Below, in pieces: positions 20,082 to 29,826 of a stretch of DNA of 64,000 bases. The notes under the pieces are model-generated. The model did not search any database. It was not told the origin of the DNA and was given only the letters and a program-made list of their open reading frames with translations. Within the stretch, counting starts at the first letter, position 1, and the number at the start of each line of letters is the position of its first letter. The DNA is taken from the NCBI RefSeq assembly GCF_007280555.1, contig NZ_VKDB01000002.1:290800-354799 (forward strand), written 5' to 3'. This DNA is from Deinococcus detaillensis (GTDB lineage Bacteria > Deinococcota > Deinococci > Deinococcales > Deinococcaceae). Both the position numbers and the translations under genes were made by a program.

Positions 20082-20360
20082 ATGAGCTTAGAGCATCTTT
20101 TTGAAAACGGCGCACCATCGCCAGAGATTTTAACGTGGTGCCGACAGCGGGAAGCGCCGCTGCATGTCTTTAGGTCTGGGCGCGGAGCGCGGCAATCCGG
20201 ATTCTTAGAAAACGCTTTCTATCTGGTGCGTCCAGACGGGTACGTGGGACTGGCCGCAGCAGAATTAGAGTGGCAGGTGGCGGAAGAGTACGCGGAGCGC
20301 TGGCTGCCAGCGGCGGCTGAAACTCAAAAGGCCAGAGAGAGGGTGATGGGACTGGTTTAG
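20082..20360 (+). pseudogene. probable C-terminal remnant of a FAD-dependent aromatic monooxygenase
   Basis: The open frame of 92 codons starts 3 bases from the uspA start on the other strand and has no ribosome binding site. The central part (FYLVRPDGYVGLAAAE) resembles the thioredoxin-like C-terminal domain of PheA/TfdB-type flavoprotein hydroxylases, where LVRPDGxVxWR is common. The FAD domain that should precede it is absent, so it looks like a leftover tail rather than a working gene. It could also be a small protein of unknown role. Confidence 0.45.
20085..20090 (-). promoter_or_regulatory. putative -10 element of leaderless uspA-type gene
   Basis: On the minus strand this reads TAAGCT and ends 6 bases before the ATG of the universal stress gene. 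It lies inside the short plus-strand frame beginning at 20082, another reason to doubt that frame. Confidence 0.4.
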
Positions 20361-20444
20361 AGCAGTCGTCCCGCTTCCGCCAATCGGTCAACCAAGAGCT
20401 TTTCTTTGACCATTGCTCTAACAAAACAAGTCAGGCCAGCACGC

Positions 20445-20450
20445 TATTCT
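20445..20450 (+). promoter_or_regulatory. putative -10 element of leaderless histidine kinase gene
   Basis: TATTCT ends 6 bases before the ATG at 20457. No ribosome binding site is seen there, and no good -35 was found at normal spacing. Confidence 0.4.
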
Positions 20451-20456
20451 TAAAGC

Positions 20457-23192
20457 ATGTCCGATTCGGCCCCGCCCGCGCTCCGCGCTGATACCTTGCT
20501 TGAGCGCTTGTGGGAACTGAGCCAAGCCCTGAGTGCCGCCGCCGATTTTGCACAGGTCTACACGTTGACGCTCAGCGCCCTCCAAGCCGACTTGGGAGCG
20601 ACTTCAGCAGCCATCGTCTTGAATGAACTGCGCGGATCAGGCGTGCGGGTGGTGGCCCAGCAGGGCGCGGCGCTCTCTGCCGATCTGCTGCGTCCAGAAG
20701 CCAATGATGAGTCAGACGAAGGCGTGATTGTGCGCTTGCAGGGCCGCGCGACATCCGGCCATCTGGCGTTTGAAGTTCTCAAAGCGCTGAGCCACTCCGA
20801 GCAGCACTTTGTCGGCAGCTTGGCCGCGCAAATCACCGCCGCCCTAGAACGGTTGGAGGAGCAAGACAAAAACGCCGCGCCTTCGCAGACCGAGCCACTG
20901 CTTCCAGCTCAAACCGGCACCGAACAAAGCCTTTCCGGGGCGGCCCACCAAGCAGCAGCCAGCCAAGCCGAAGCGCTCGAAGCTTTTGTCCGCTTCACCG
21001 AAGTTTCGGCGCAGAGCAGGGAAGTGCCGGTGCTGGCGCAAAAGGCCATCGAAGTTTTGCAGAGTACGCTGGGCGGCGTCAGCGCGGCCTATTACCAGCC
21101 CGAAGAAGACCGCTGGCAGATGAACGTCTGGTCAGATGATCTGCCCCCCGAAGCGGTGGCGCGGCTGCGCTCAGGGCGCTACGACGCGCCGAGTTTCCGG
21201 CAAGCCCTCGCACTCGGCGAGCCACTGTTCGTGGACGGCTGGGATCCCCGCGACGACGGAATGGAGCCGTCTCAGGCCTACCGAGCGGTGGCAATTTATC
21301 CGTTTTTTCAGGATGGAGAAGCCTGCGGGGCGCTGACCGCCGCCAGCCGCGCCACCGCCGTTTGGACAACCCGTGAGCGCACCGTTTTTCGGGCAGTGGG
21401 CCGCAGTTTCGGGCTGGCCCTGGAGCGGGCCGAACACCGCCGCGCTCTAGAGGAGCGCACCGAGGCGCTCGACGCCTTCGTGCGCTTTTCCGAGGCCAGC
21501 AGCCAGACCAACGACCTCGCCGCCCTCTCCGAGCAGGCCTTCAGCGTTCTGGACACTTTCTTTCCGAATTTCAGCGGCACCCTGCACGAGCGCTCGAATG
21601 AACACTGGGAACTCCGCGCGCTCACGCCCAACCTCAGCAGCGATCTGACGCAGCGGGTGGTGTTGGGTCTGCCACTGGGCACGCCGCTGTTTACGCAGGC
21701 GCTGGAAAGCAGCGAAGCGCATTTCGTGGACGACTGGCACGACTCGGTGCCGGGCAGCGGCGAACCGTTCCGCACCACCGGCGTCTACCCGGTGCAGATC
21801 GGCGGTCAGGTGCGGGCGTTCCTGAGCGTCTGGCTCAGAAACCGCGTTCAGTGGCATGAACGGGACCGGGCCATCGTGCGGGCGGTGGGGCGCAGCCTGA
21901 ATCTGGCGCTTGAACGTGCCGACGCCGACGCCGAGCTGCGGATGCAGGGCGCTGAACTCGCCGCCCGCACCAAAGCGCTCGAAGCTTTCTCGGCGCTGAC
22001 CCGCGATTTGACTTTGCAGGCCGAGGAGCTGAGTCTGGTGCGGCGGGCGCAGGAAGTGGCGCTGTCGATGTTGCCGCCGGGAGCCGCCCTTTACTATCAG
22101 CCCGAGGGAGAGTTGTGGCGGGCTAAGTCGCAGGTGGGCAGCCTGAACGCTCCGGCTTTGCAGGCGGCCATCGACGCGGGCCTGCCTTACGAGACGACCC
22201 TGAACCTGCTGACTCCCTGGACGACCCGGCAGCCGTATTTCCAGGCCCAGTATGACCGAGACACCGACAACCTTCAGGCGCTGACCGGCCAGATAGGAGC
22301 CACCGCCGCTCTGCCTGTTTTGGTCGCCGGGCAGCCGGTGGGTGTTTTTGTGGTGGCACTGTTTGGTCAGCAGCTCTGGAGTGCCGCCGAACGCGCCATT
22401 CTGGAAGCGGTGGTGGGCAGTCTGGGGCTGGCCAAAGAAGGCGCAAGGAGCGTGCTGGCGCTGCGTGAGCGCTCCGGCGAGTTGGAGCGCAGCAACCACG
22501 AGTTAGAGCAGTTCGCCTACGTCGCCAGCCATGACCTCCAAGAGCCGCTGCGCACCGTCACCAGCTTCGCGCAGCTTTTGGTGGGCAAATACCGGGGCCA
22601 GCTCGACCCCAAAGCCGACGTGTACCTGAGCATGATCACCGAGGGCACGGGCCGCATGAGCCGCCTGCTGCAAGATCTGCTGGCTTTTTCGAGGGTGTCC
22701 ACCAGCGCCCAGCCGATGAAGGCGGTGGCGCTCAGCAGTGTACTGGAAGCAGTCGGCGATGATCTACAAAACCAAATTCAGCGCAGTCAGGCCACGCTCG
22801 AAGTCGGCCCGCTGCCCAGCGTGCAGGGCGACGCGACTCAGCTGCGCCAAGTCTTTCAAAATCTGGTCGGCAACGCCATCAAATTCAGCGCTCCTGACCG
22901 GCTGCCTGCAGTGAGCGTGACCGCCCAGCCAGACGGCCCGCATTGGCGCTTTGCCATCAGCGACAACGGCATCGGCATCGCTCCCGCTTTCTTCGAGCGT
23001 ATTTTCACCATTTTTCAGCGCCTGCACAGCCGCGAGGAGTATGAAGGCAGCGGCATCGGGCTGGCGATTGCCCGCAAAATCGTGGAGCGGCACGGCGGTC
23101 AGATGTGGCTGGAATCCGAGGAGGGCCGGGGCAGCACCTTCTTTTTTACCCTGCCAGACGCCGCCAAGACGGTGACAGAGGTGCAAGGGTGA
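20457..23192 (+). CDS. multi-GAF sensor histidine kinase
   Basis: The protein has 911 residues. A divergent N-terminal GAF-like domain (about 1-140) is followed by three repeated GAF-type units, each introduced by a similar helix (ALEAFVRFTEVSAQSRE, ALDAFVRFSEASSQTND, ALEAFSALTRDLTLQAE). It ends with HisKA (YVASHDLQEPLRT, phospho-acceptor His692) and HATPase_c (N-box NLVGNAIKFS, G1 DNGIGIAP, G2 GSGIGLAIA). No membrane helix is seen, so it should be a soluble sensor. No response regulator gene is next to it. The stop overlaps the start of a serine hydrolase gene as GTGA. The signal is unknown; no chromophore Cys of the phytochrome type was evident. Confidence 0.9.
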   Translation: MSDSAPPALRADTLLERLWELSQALSAAADFAQVYTLTLSALQADLGATSAAIVLNELRGSGVRVVAQQGAALSADLLRPEANDESDEGVIVRLQGRATSGHLAFEVLKALSHSEQHFVGSLAAQITAALERLEEQDKNAAPSQTEPLLPAQTGTEQSLSGAAHQAAASQAEALEAFVRFTEVSAQSREVPVLAQKAIEVLQSTLGGVSAAYYQPEEDRWQMNVWSDDLPPEAVARLRSGRYDAPSFRQALALGEPLFVDGWDPRDDGMEPSQAYRAVAIYPFFQDGEACGALTAASRATAVWTTRERTVFRAVGRSFGLALERAEHRRALEERTEALDAFVRFSEASSQTNDLAALSEQAFSVLDTFFPNFSGTLHERSNEHWELRALTPNLSSDLTQRVVLGLPLGTPLFTQALESSEAHFVDDWHDSVPGSGEPFRTTGVYPVQIGGQVRAFLSVWLRNRVQWHERDRAIVRAVGRSLNLALERADADAELRMQGAELAARTKALEAFSALTRDLTLQAEELSLVRRAQEVALSMLPPGAALYYQPEGELWRAKSQVGSLNAPALQAAIDAGLPYETTLNLLTPWTTRQPYFQAQYDRDTDNLQALTGQIGATAALPVLVAGQPVGVFVVALFGQQLWSAAERAILEAVVGSLGLAKEGARSVLALRERSGELERSNHELEQFAYVASHDLQEPLRTVTSFAQLLVGKYRGQLDPKADVYLSMITEGTGRMSRLLQDLLAFSRVSTSAQPMKAVALSSVLEAVGDDLQNQIQRSQATLEVGPLPSVQGDATQLRQVFQNLVGNAIKFSAPDRLPAVSVTAQPDGPHWRFAISDNGIGIAPAFFERIFTIFQRLHSREEYEGSGIGLAIARKIVERHGGQMWLESEEGRGSTFFFTLPDAAKTVTEVQG

Positions 23193-24196
23193 ACTTCGAT
23201 AAGGCTTTTGGGCTCCTAGACGCCAGCTCTATTCCCGCCATCGCCGCCAGTATCGTCACGGCTGAGGGGGAGCAGGTTGAGCACCAGCGCGGCGTCGCCA
23301 ACCGCCTGACCGGCGAGGCGCTGACCCCCCAGCATCAGTTCGACCTCGCCAGCTTGACCAAAGTGCTGGTGACGCTGCCGGAAGTGCTGGCCCTGATCAG
23401 CGAAGGAAAACTGAGCCTGACGACAACGGTGGGCGAGGTGCTGCCGGAAGCGGGCTGGATGCAGGAAGGCGGCCTCAAAACCCAGATGATCGCAGCGCTG
23501 CTCAGCCACACGGCGGGCCTCAGGGCGTGGGCACCGCTGTACCTTTATCCGGCAGACCGCAGCACCTTGATTCAGCGGGTGCTACAGGAGCGCCAGTTCT
23601 GGACGGGCGAGGCGGGGCCGCTCTATTCGGATTTTGGGTTCATGGTGCTGGGCGCGGTGGCCGAACGGTTGCGTGGGCAGCCTTTAGATGAGCTGGCGGC
23701 CAAGCGCAGCGGCCTGACATTTAATCCGGCTGGCCCTGCTGTCGCCACCGAAACCGATCCCTGGCGCGGGCAAACCTTGCAGGGCGTGGTTCACGACGAA
23801 AATGCTTACGCCATGCAGGGCGTCAGCGGCCACGCCGGAGCGTTTGGAACGCTGGGCGCGGTGACGGATTTGGCGCGACGGTACTTGAACGAAACTTTGT
23901 TGCCGCCGCAAATCTTGCGCCTCGCCCGGCAGGAGTTCGCCGCCAACGCCGAGGTGCGGCGCGGGTTGGGCTGGCAACTCAGCACGCCGGACAGTTTCGG
24001 CGGAAACCTTGCCAGCCCTGAAGGCTACGGTCACACCGGTTTTACCGGAATGAGCGTCTGGATCGAGCCGCAGCGCGGATACGCCATCACGCTGCTGACC
24101 AACCGCGTTCACCCGGCGCGGCACGGCACGGCGGGCGAGATCGTGAAGCTGCGGCGCGAGTTTCACGACGCGGTGCATTCGGCTTTGTCGAAATAA
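23189..24196 (+). CDS. serine hydrolase, beta-lactamase/class C-like
   Basis: The product is 335 residues from the GTG at 23189, which overlaps the kinase stop (GTGA); an earlier start would run far into the kinase gene. The SxxK nucleophile motif is Ser55-Leu-Thr-Lys58 ([10 protein letters not shown]). A YSD motif ([13 protein letters not shown]) sits where class C enzymes have YxN, and a late HTG ([11 protein letters not shown]) matches the KTG-like box. No signal peptide is visible, so it is probably cytoplasmic. It resembles esterases or D-aminopeptidase-like members more than true beta-lactamases. Coupling to the kinase may only reflect operon packing. Confidence 0.85.
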   Translation: MNFDKAFGLLDASSIPAIAASIVTAEGEQVEHQRGVANRLTGEALTPQHQFDLASLTKVLVTLPEVLALISEGKLSLTTTVGEVLPEAGWMQEGGLKTQMIAALLSHTAGLRAWAPLYLYPADRSTLIQRVLQERQFWTGEAGPLYSDFGFMVLGAVAERLRGQPLDELAAKRSGLTFNPAGPAVATETDPWRGQTLQGVVHDENAYAMQGVSGHAGAFGTLGAVTDLARRYLNETLLPPQILRLARQEFAANAEVRRGLGWQLSTPDSFGGNLASPEGYGHTGFTGMSVWIEPQRGYAITLLTNRVHPARHGTAGEIVKLRREFHDAVHSALSK

Positions 24197-24270
24197 CCGA
24201 ACACGGGCTGAGCGGCCTCCACAAACCGCGCTATAACAGCTTGTCTACTCAACTCAGCAGGGAGCAAATT

Positions 24271-25032
24271 ATGAATCTCAACGATAAAACCATTTTAATT
24301 ACTGGCGCGGCCTCGGGCCTCGGTGCAGGCACGGCCCGGATGATCGCGGGCGCAGGCGGACGGCCCATTTTGCTGGATTTGAACGCGGAACTCGGACAGG
24401 CGCTGGCTGATGAACTCGGCGGCCTGTTTGTCAGAACCGATGTGAGCAGCGAAAGCGAAGTGCAAGCGGCGCTGGCAAGTGTGCAGGACAAGTTCGGCAA
24501 CTTGCACGGCGTGGTCAACTGCGCCGGGATCGCGCCCGCCGCCACCACCGTCAGCAAGCGCGGAGCGCACCCGCTGGAACTCTTTGAAAAAGTGATTAAG
24601 GTCAACTTGATCGGCACCTTCAACGTGGCCCGACTGGGCGCAGAAATGATGCAGCGCAACGACCCCGGCGAGGACGGCGAGCGCGGCGTGATTATCAACA
24701 CCGCCTCGGTAGCGGCGTTCGAGGGCCAAGTCGGACAGGTCGCTTACAGCGCCAGCAAAGGCGGCATCGTCGGCCTGACCGTGCCGATGGCCCGCGATCT
24801 GGCCCGCTTCGGTATCCGGGTGGTCACAATTGCGCCGGGCATTTTCGGCACGCCGATGCTGTCGGCCATGCCGCAAGACGTCCAGGATTCGCTGGCGGCG
24901 CAAGTTCCCTTTCCGGCCCGCCTCGGCACGCCTGAAGACTACGCCTCTCTGGCCAAGCACATTTTCGAAAACCGGATGCTCAACGGCGAAACGATTCGTC
25001 TAGACGGCGCGGTGCGGATGGGAGCGCGGTAA
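24271..25032 (+). CDS. SDR family 3-hydroxyacyl-CoA dehydrogenase (HSD10-like)
   Basis: The product has 253 residues from the ATG at 24271, preceded by CAGGGAG. It is a classical SDR with [14 protein letters not shown] ([10 protein letters not shown]), catalytic YSASK with Ser in NTASVAAF, and the segment [24 protein letters not shown], which is typical of type 10 17beta-HSD / 2-methyl-3-hydroxybutyryl-CoA dehydrogenases. Those enzymes act in isoleucine and fatty acid breakdown. That fits the thiolase and acyl-CoA dehydrogenase genes just downstream. Confidence 0.88.
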   Translation: MNLNDKTILITGAASGLGAGTARMIAGAGGRPILLDLNAELGQALADELGGLFVRTDVSSESEVQAALASVQDKFGNLHGVVNCAGIAPAATTVSKRGAHPLELFEKVIKVNLIGTFNVARLGAEMMQRNDPGEDGERGVIINTASVAAFEGQVGQVAYSASKGGIVGLTVPMARDLARFGIRVVTIAPGIFGTPMLSAMPQDVQDSLAAQVPFPARLGTPEDYASLAKHIFENRMLNGETIRLDGAVRMGAR

Positions 25033-25129
25033 GAAAACTGGAGGGCGTGCAGGCGCTCTAAGCGGGCGCTCCTAAGAAAGTCTAAACCCCTGTCCCGCTC
25101 TCGGCCCGCTTTCTTTTGCTTCCAGCTCC

Positions 25130-25135
25130 TAAACT
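25130..25135 (+). promoter_or_regulatory. putative -10 element of leaderless reductase gene
   Basis: TAAACT ends 6 bases before the ATG at 25142. The start has no ribosome binding site. Confidence 0.4.
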
Positions 25136-25141
25136 CGGTTT

Positions 25142-25762
25142 ATGAAAATTGGCATTCTGGGAGCAGGACACATCGGTAAAGCGCTGGCAAGGCTCCTCGC
25201 CGAAGCGGGCCACGACGTCGGCATCAGCAACTCACGCGGGCCCGACACCCTGCGGGAGCTGGCCGAGCAAATTGGACACGGCGTCAAGGCCTACACCAAC
25301 GAAGACGCCGCCCGTTTCGGTGAGCTGGTCATTGAAACGGTGCCGTTCGGCCACTACGCCGACTTGCCCGCCGTGCAAATGGAAGGCAAAATCGTAATCG
25401 ACACCGCCAACTACTACCCCGAGCGCGACGGCCAAATCGACTTGGGTGGCCTTTCCGAGAGCGCTTTTATGGCCCGTCACCTGTCAGGGGCGCGGGTGGT
25501 CAAGGCGTTTAACGCCATTCAAGCCGCCCACCTGGAAACGCTGGGCGATACCAACAAGCCGCTGGGCGAGCGCCGCGCCATTCCGATCGCCTCGGACGAC
25601 GCGGAAGCCAAAGCGTTGGTCAGCACATTGATCGAGGAAATCGGCTTCGCGGCGGTGGACAACGGCAATTTGGAGCGCAGCAAGAACCAGCAGCCCGGCA
25701 CGCCGATCTACGGAGCGGAAGTCAATGCGCAGCAGGCGCAAGGCATCTTGGAAAAGCAGTGA
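25142..25762 (+). CDS. NADPH-dependent F420 reductase-like oxidoreductase
   Basis: The 206-residue Rossmann protein of the F420-dependent NADP reductase family has the dinucleotide motif [15 protein letters not shown] at the N-terminus and ISNSRGPD after the second strand, where Ser/Arg favour NADP(H). The family is broad, and many members in bacteria without F420 use other partners. No F420 biosynthesis genes are seen here. It sits between the HSD10-like SDR and the thiolase, but its own start signals suggest separate transcription. Confidence 0.85.
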   Translation: MKIGILGAGHIGKALARLLAEAGHDVGISNSRGPDTLRELAEQIGHGVKAYTNEDAARFGELVIETVPFGHYADLPAVQMEGKIVIDTANYYPERDGQIDLGGLSESAFMARHLSGARVVKAFNAIQAAHLETLGDTNKPLGERRAIPIASDDAEAKALVSTLIEEIGFAAVDNGNLERSKNQQPGTPIYGAEVNAQQAQGILEKQ

Positions 25763-25925
25763 GCTAAAAGCCCAACGCTTTCAGGCCCTTCCCTTTGGTG
25801 GGCGGGGCCATCTTGTTGAGTGCCGCGCCCGACTTTCCCGCACGCTCTCACACTCGCAGCGCTGCATTTTGCCTACCCTAAAAGGTATTAGCCTCATCTC
25901 TCAAAACCTATTCAAGGAGTTCCCC

Positions 25926-27103
<1,178 letters not shown>

Positions 27104-27107
<4 letters not shown>

Positions 27108-28261
27108 GCGGGTTCGGCTTTCAGCCCGACGACGATCAGCGCCTCATCGTGGAGCATGTTCGGCAGTTTTGCCGCGAAAAAGTCGCGCCCAAAGCCGCCG
27201 AGTACGACCGCAGCGGCGAGTTTCCGTGGCCGCAGCTCAAAGGGATGGCCGAGCTGGGCCTGCTGGGAGCCAGCGTGCCGGAGGAGTGGGGCGGCTCGGG
27301 CCTAGACAGCGTTACCTACGCGCTGTGCTTGGAAGAAATCTCGGCGGCGGACGCCAGCGTGGGCGTGATCGTCAGCGTGCAAAACGGATTGCCGACGCAG
27401 ATGCTGCTCAAGTTCGGTACGGAGGCGCAAAAGGAAAAGTACCTGCGCCCGCTGGCGACGGGACAGCATATCGGAGCATTTTGCCTCACCGAGTCGGGAG
27501 CCGGGTCGGACGCGGCGGCCTTGAAACTGCGGGCCGAACCGGACGGGGACGGCTGGGTTCTCAACGGGGCCAAAGCCTGGATCACCAGCATGGGGCAGGC
27601 GCAGACCTACCTGGTGCTGGCCCGCACGGGCGGCGCGGGGGCCAGCGGCGTGTCTTGCTTCGTGATTGACAAGGGCGCGGCTGGCCTTTCCTTCGGCAAA
27701 CCAGAAGAAAAGCTGGGACTCCACGCGGCCCACAGCGGCGCGGTGAACTTCGACGGTGTGAAGGTCAGCCGAGATCAGCTGGTGGGCGAGGAAGGGCAGG
27801 GGCTCAAAATCGCTTTAGGCAGCTTAGACGCTGGGCGCATCGGGATTGCCATGCAGGCTGTCGGGATCGCCCGCGCCGCTTTTGAGGCCGCTGCCGATTA
27901 CGCTCTGGAGCGCGAGCAGTTCGGCCAAAAGATTTCGGAGTTTCAGGGCGTCAGCTTCAAGATTGCCGAAATGGCCGCCCGCATTGAAGCCGCCCGCTTG
28001 GTGGCGCTCAAAGCCGCTTGGCTTAAAGATCAGGGGCAACCTTTCAGCAAGGAAGCCAGCATGGCCAAGCTGCTGGCCTCAGATACGGCGGTGGAAGTCA
28101 CGCGTGACGCCATTCAGGTGTTCGGCGGCAACGGCTACAGCCGCGACTTTCCAGTCGAGCGGCTCTACCGCGACGCCAAAGTCACGGAGCTGTATGAGGG
28201 CACCACCGAGATTCAGAAACTGGTGATCTCGCGGGCGGTATTTCGAGAGCGGGCGAAGTAG
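27104..28261 (+). CDS. acyl-CoA dehydrogenase
   Basis: The product is 385 residues from the GTG at 27104, coupled to the thiolase stop. It is a FAD-dependent acyl-CoA dehydrogenase with [27 protein letters not shown] and the C-terminal [22 protein letters not shown] segment. The catalytic base is the Glu of LYEGTTEIQ. The exact chain length (short or branched) cannot be read. With the thiolase and the HSD10-like enzyme it gives most of a short or branched acyl-CoA beta-oxidation route; no enoyl-CoA hydratase gene is in the window. Confidence 0.94.
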
Positions 28262-28368
28262 AAGTGCTCGGCAACATGGTGGAGCTTGAAGTCATGTTGA
28301 ACGTGTACAGGCCCCAGCAGGCCGAGGTGTCTCAGGACTAGGCCAAAGAAAATAGGCTGGATATAAAC

Positions 28369-28407
28369 GCACGCAGCCGCTCGTCTAATTAACGAGCGGC
28401 TGCGTGC
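28369..28407. terminator. bidirectional terminator between convergent genes
   Basis: A perfect 16-base inverted repeat (arms 28369-28384 and 28392-28407, beginning GCACGCAGCC) with a 7-base AT-rich loop. It lies between the acyl-CoA dehydrogenase stop and the stop of the minus-strand alcohol dehydrogenase. There is no long T-run, but the stem is very stable. Confidence 0.7.
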
Positions 28408-28440
28408 AGCAAAGTGAATTTTAGACTTTAAGCGAGCGCT

Positions 28441-29520
28441 TTACGATTTCAGCGAAGCCATATCGATCACGAAGCGGTACTTCACGTCATTCTTGAGCAT
28501 CCGCTCGTAAGCCGTGTTGATGTCCTGCATGTCAATCATTTCCACGTCGGCCACGATGTTGTGCTCGGCGCAGAAGTTCAGCATTTCCTGCGTTTCGGCC
28601 ACGCCGCCGATATTGCTGCCGGCCACACTGCGGCGGTGTGAGACCAGCTGTCCACCGTTGAGGCCCACCGGTTCCAGCGCTCCCACGATCACGAGTTGGC
28701 CGCCGCGCTTGAGGGTCTTGAGGTAAGGCGCGAGGTCGTGCGAGGTGGGCACGGTGCTGAGGATGAAGTCGAAGGCGTTGCGAATCGTTTTCATGGCTTC
28801 CCGGTCGCTGCTGATGACGACTTGGTGTGCGCCGAGCCGCTTTGCGTCTTCCACTTTGCTCTGAGAGGTGGTGAACACGGTGACTTCGGCCCCCAGCGCC
28901 CGCGCAAATTTGATTCCCATGTGGCCCAGCCCGCCCAGTCCAACTACGGCGACTTTGTGCCCGCTGCCGATCTTCCAGTGGCGCAGCGGCGAGTAGGTGG
29001 TGATGCCGGCGCACAGCAGCGGGGCCACGCCCTTGAGGTCTAAGTTGTCCGGAATGCTGACCACGAATTTGTCGTTGACCACGATCTGCGTGGAGTAGCC
29101 GCCATGGGTCGGCTCTTTAGAGCCTCGCTCGTAGCCGTTGTAGGTCGGGGTAAAGCCGTTTTCGCAGTACTGCTCCTCGCCCCCCTCACAGGCGTCGCAG
29201 TGCTGGCAACTGTCCACCATCACACCCACGCCCGCCAAGTCGCCCACTTTAAAGGTGCTGACCTGCTGGCCCACTTCCGTGATCCGCCCCACGATTTCGT
29301 GGCCCGGCACCAGCGGGTAGATGCTCGGCCCCCACTCGCTGCGGGCTTGGTGGACATCGGAGTGACACACGCCGCTGTAGAGAATCTCGATTTGAATATC
29401 GTGGGGTCCCACGGCGCGGCGGGTAATCTGGTGCGGCTCAAGCGGAGTCGATTTATCGGGCGCGGCGTAAGCCTGAATCGGAGCGGAGGTTTGTGCCTGC
29501 GGATCAGAAGATAAAGTCAT
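28441..29520 (-). CDS. zinc-dependent alcohol dehydrogenase (YahK/CAD type)
   Basis: The product is 359 residues from the ATG at 29520-29518. It is a medium-chain dehydrogenase with the catalytic zinc ligands in GVCHSDVH and GHEIVG, the structural zinc Cys group in CQHCDACEGGEEQYC, and the NADP-binding motif GLGGLGHMGIKFA. This pattern is typical of cinnamyl-alcohol-dehydrogenase-like NADP aldehyde reductases, which act on a broad range of aldehydes. It appears to be a single-gene unit with a TAGAGT box 7 bases upstream. Confidence 0.93.
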   Translation of the reverse strand: MTLSSDPQAQTSAPIQAYAAPDKSTPLEPHQITRRAVGPHDIQIEILYSGVCHSDVHQARSEWGPSIYPLVPGHEIVGRITEVGQQVSTFKVGDLAGVGVMVDSCQHCDACEGGEEQYCENGFTPTYNGYERGSKEPTHGGYSTQIVVNDKFVVSIPDNLDLKGVAPLLCAGITTYSPLRHWKIGSGHKVAVVGLGGLGHMGIKFARALGAEVTVFTTSQSKVEDAKRLGAHQVVISSDREAMKTIRNAFDFILSTVPTSHDLAPYLKTLKRGGQLVIVGALEPVGLNGGQLVSHRRSVAGSNIGGVAETQEMLNFCAEHNIVADVEMIDMQDINTAYERMLKNDVKYRFVIDMASLKS

Positions 29521-29527
29521 AACTTCC

Positions 29528-29533
29528 ACTCTA
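29528..29533 (-). promoter_or_regulatory. putative -10 element of alcohol dehydrogenase gene
   Basis: It reads TAGAGT on the minus strand, 7 bases before the ATG. GGAAG in the gap could also act as a weak ribosome binding site. Confidence 0.35.
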
Positions 29534-29793
29534 GAGCAGCGCCGGGCAATTGAATACAGCTGGACTGCCGCAAGGTTGGCGAGTGAACGTCGAAGAGCGT
29601 GGCAAGGCAAACCGTCTCCCCCACCCTGCTGAAGCGCAATACGGCCAGCCGCGCCGACACAGTGTTTAGGCTGTATTCGGACGGGTTGGAGACGCTCTAG
29701 GCCGTGTAGGGCGCAGATACCCTGAGCCACTCGGCAGCCCTATCAGAGCGCTGGATTAAGGCGCTTGAGCCGGAGCAGGCCGCCTGAACGCGC
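29534..29793. other. non-coding stretch with possible gene relic
   Basis: No intact gene is seen. A plus-strand frame near 29670-29789 reads like the decayed end of a protein (LSHSAALSERWIKALEPEQ before a stop) but is interrupted by two in-frame TAG codons. GAATACAGC at 29552 and GCTGTATTC at 29670 form a distant inverted pair. The origin is unclear. Confidence 0.3.
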
Positions 29794-29799
29794 TAAATT
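29794..29799 (+). promoter_or_regulatory. putative -10 element before a short leader frame
   Basis: TAAATT ends 5 bases before an ATG at 29805 that opens a 12-codon frame ending in TGA at 29841-29843. That frame overlaps the start of the next gene in another reading frame. Confidence 0.35.
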
Positions 29800-29826
29800 A
29801 CGGCATGACCCTCCCTTCACCGGAGC

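Noticed and set aside
28274..28341. Short plus-strand frame beginning MVELEVMLNVYRPQ after the acyl-CoA dehydrogenase
   Set aside because: Only about 21 codons, no ribosome binding site; probably a random frame or an old gene relic before the terminator.
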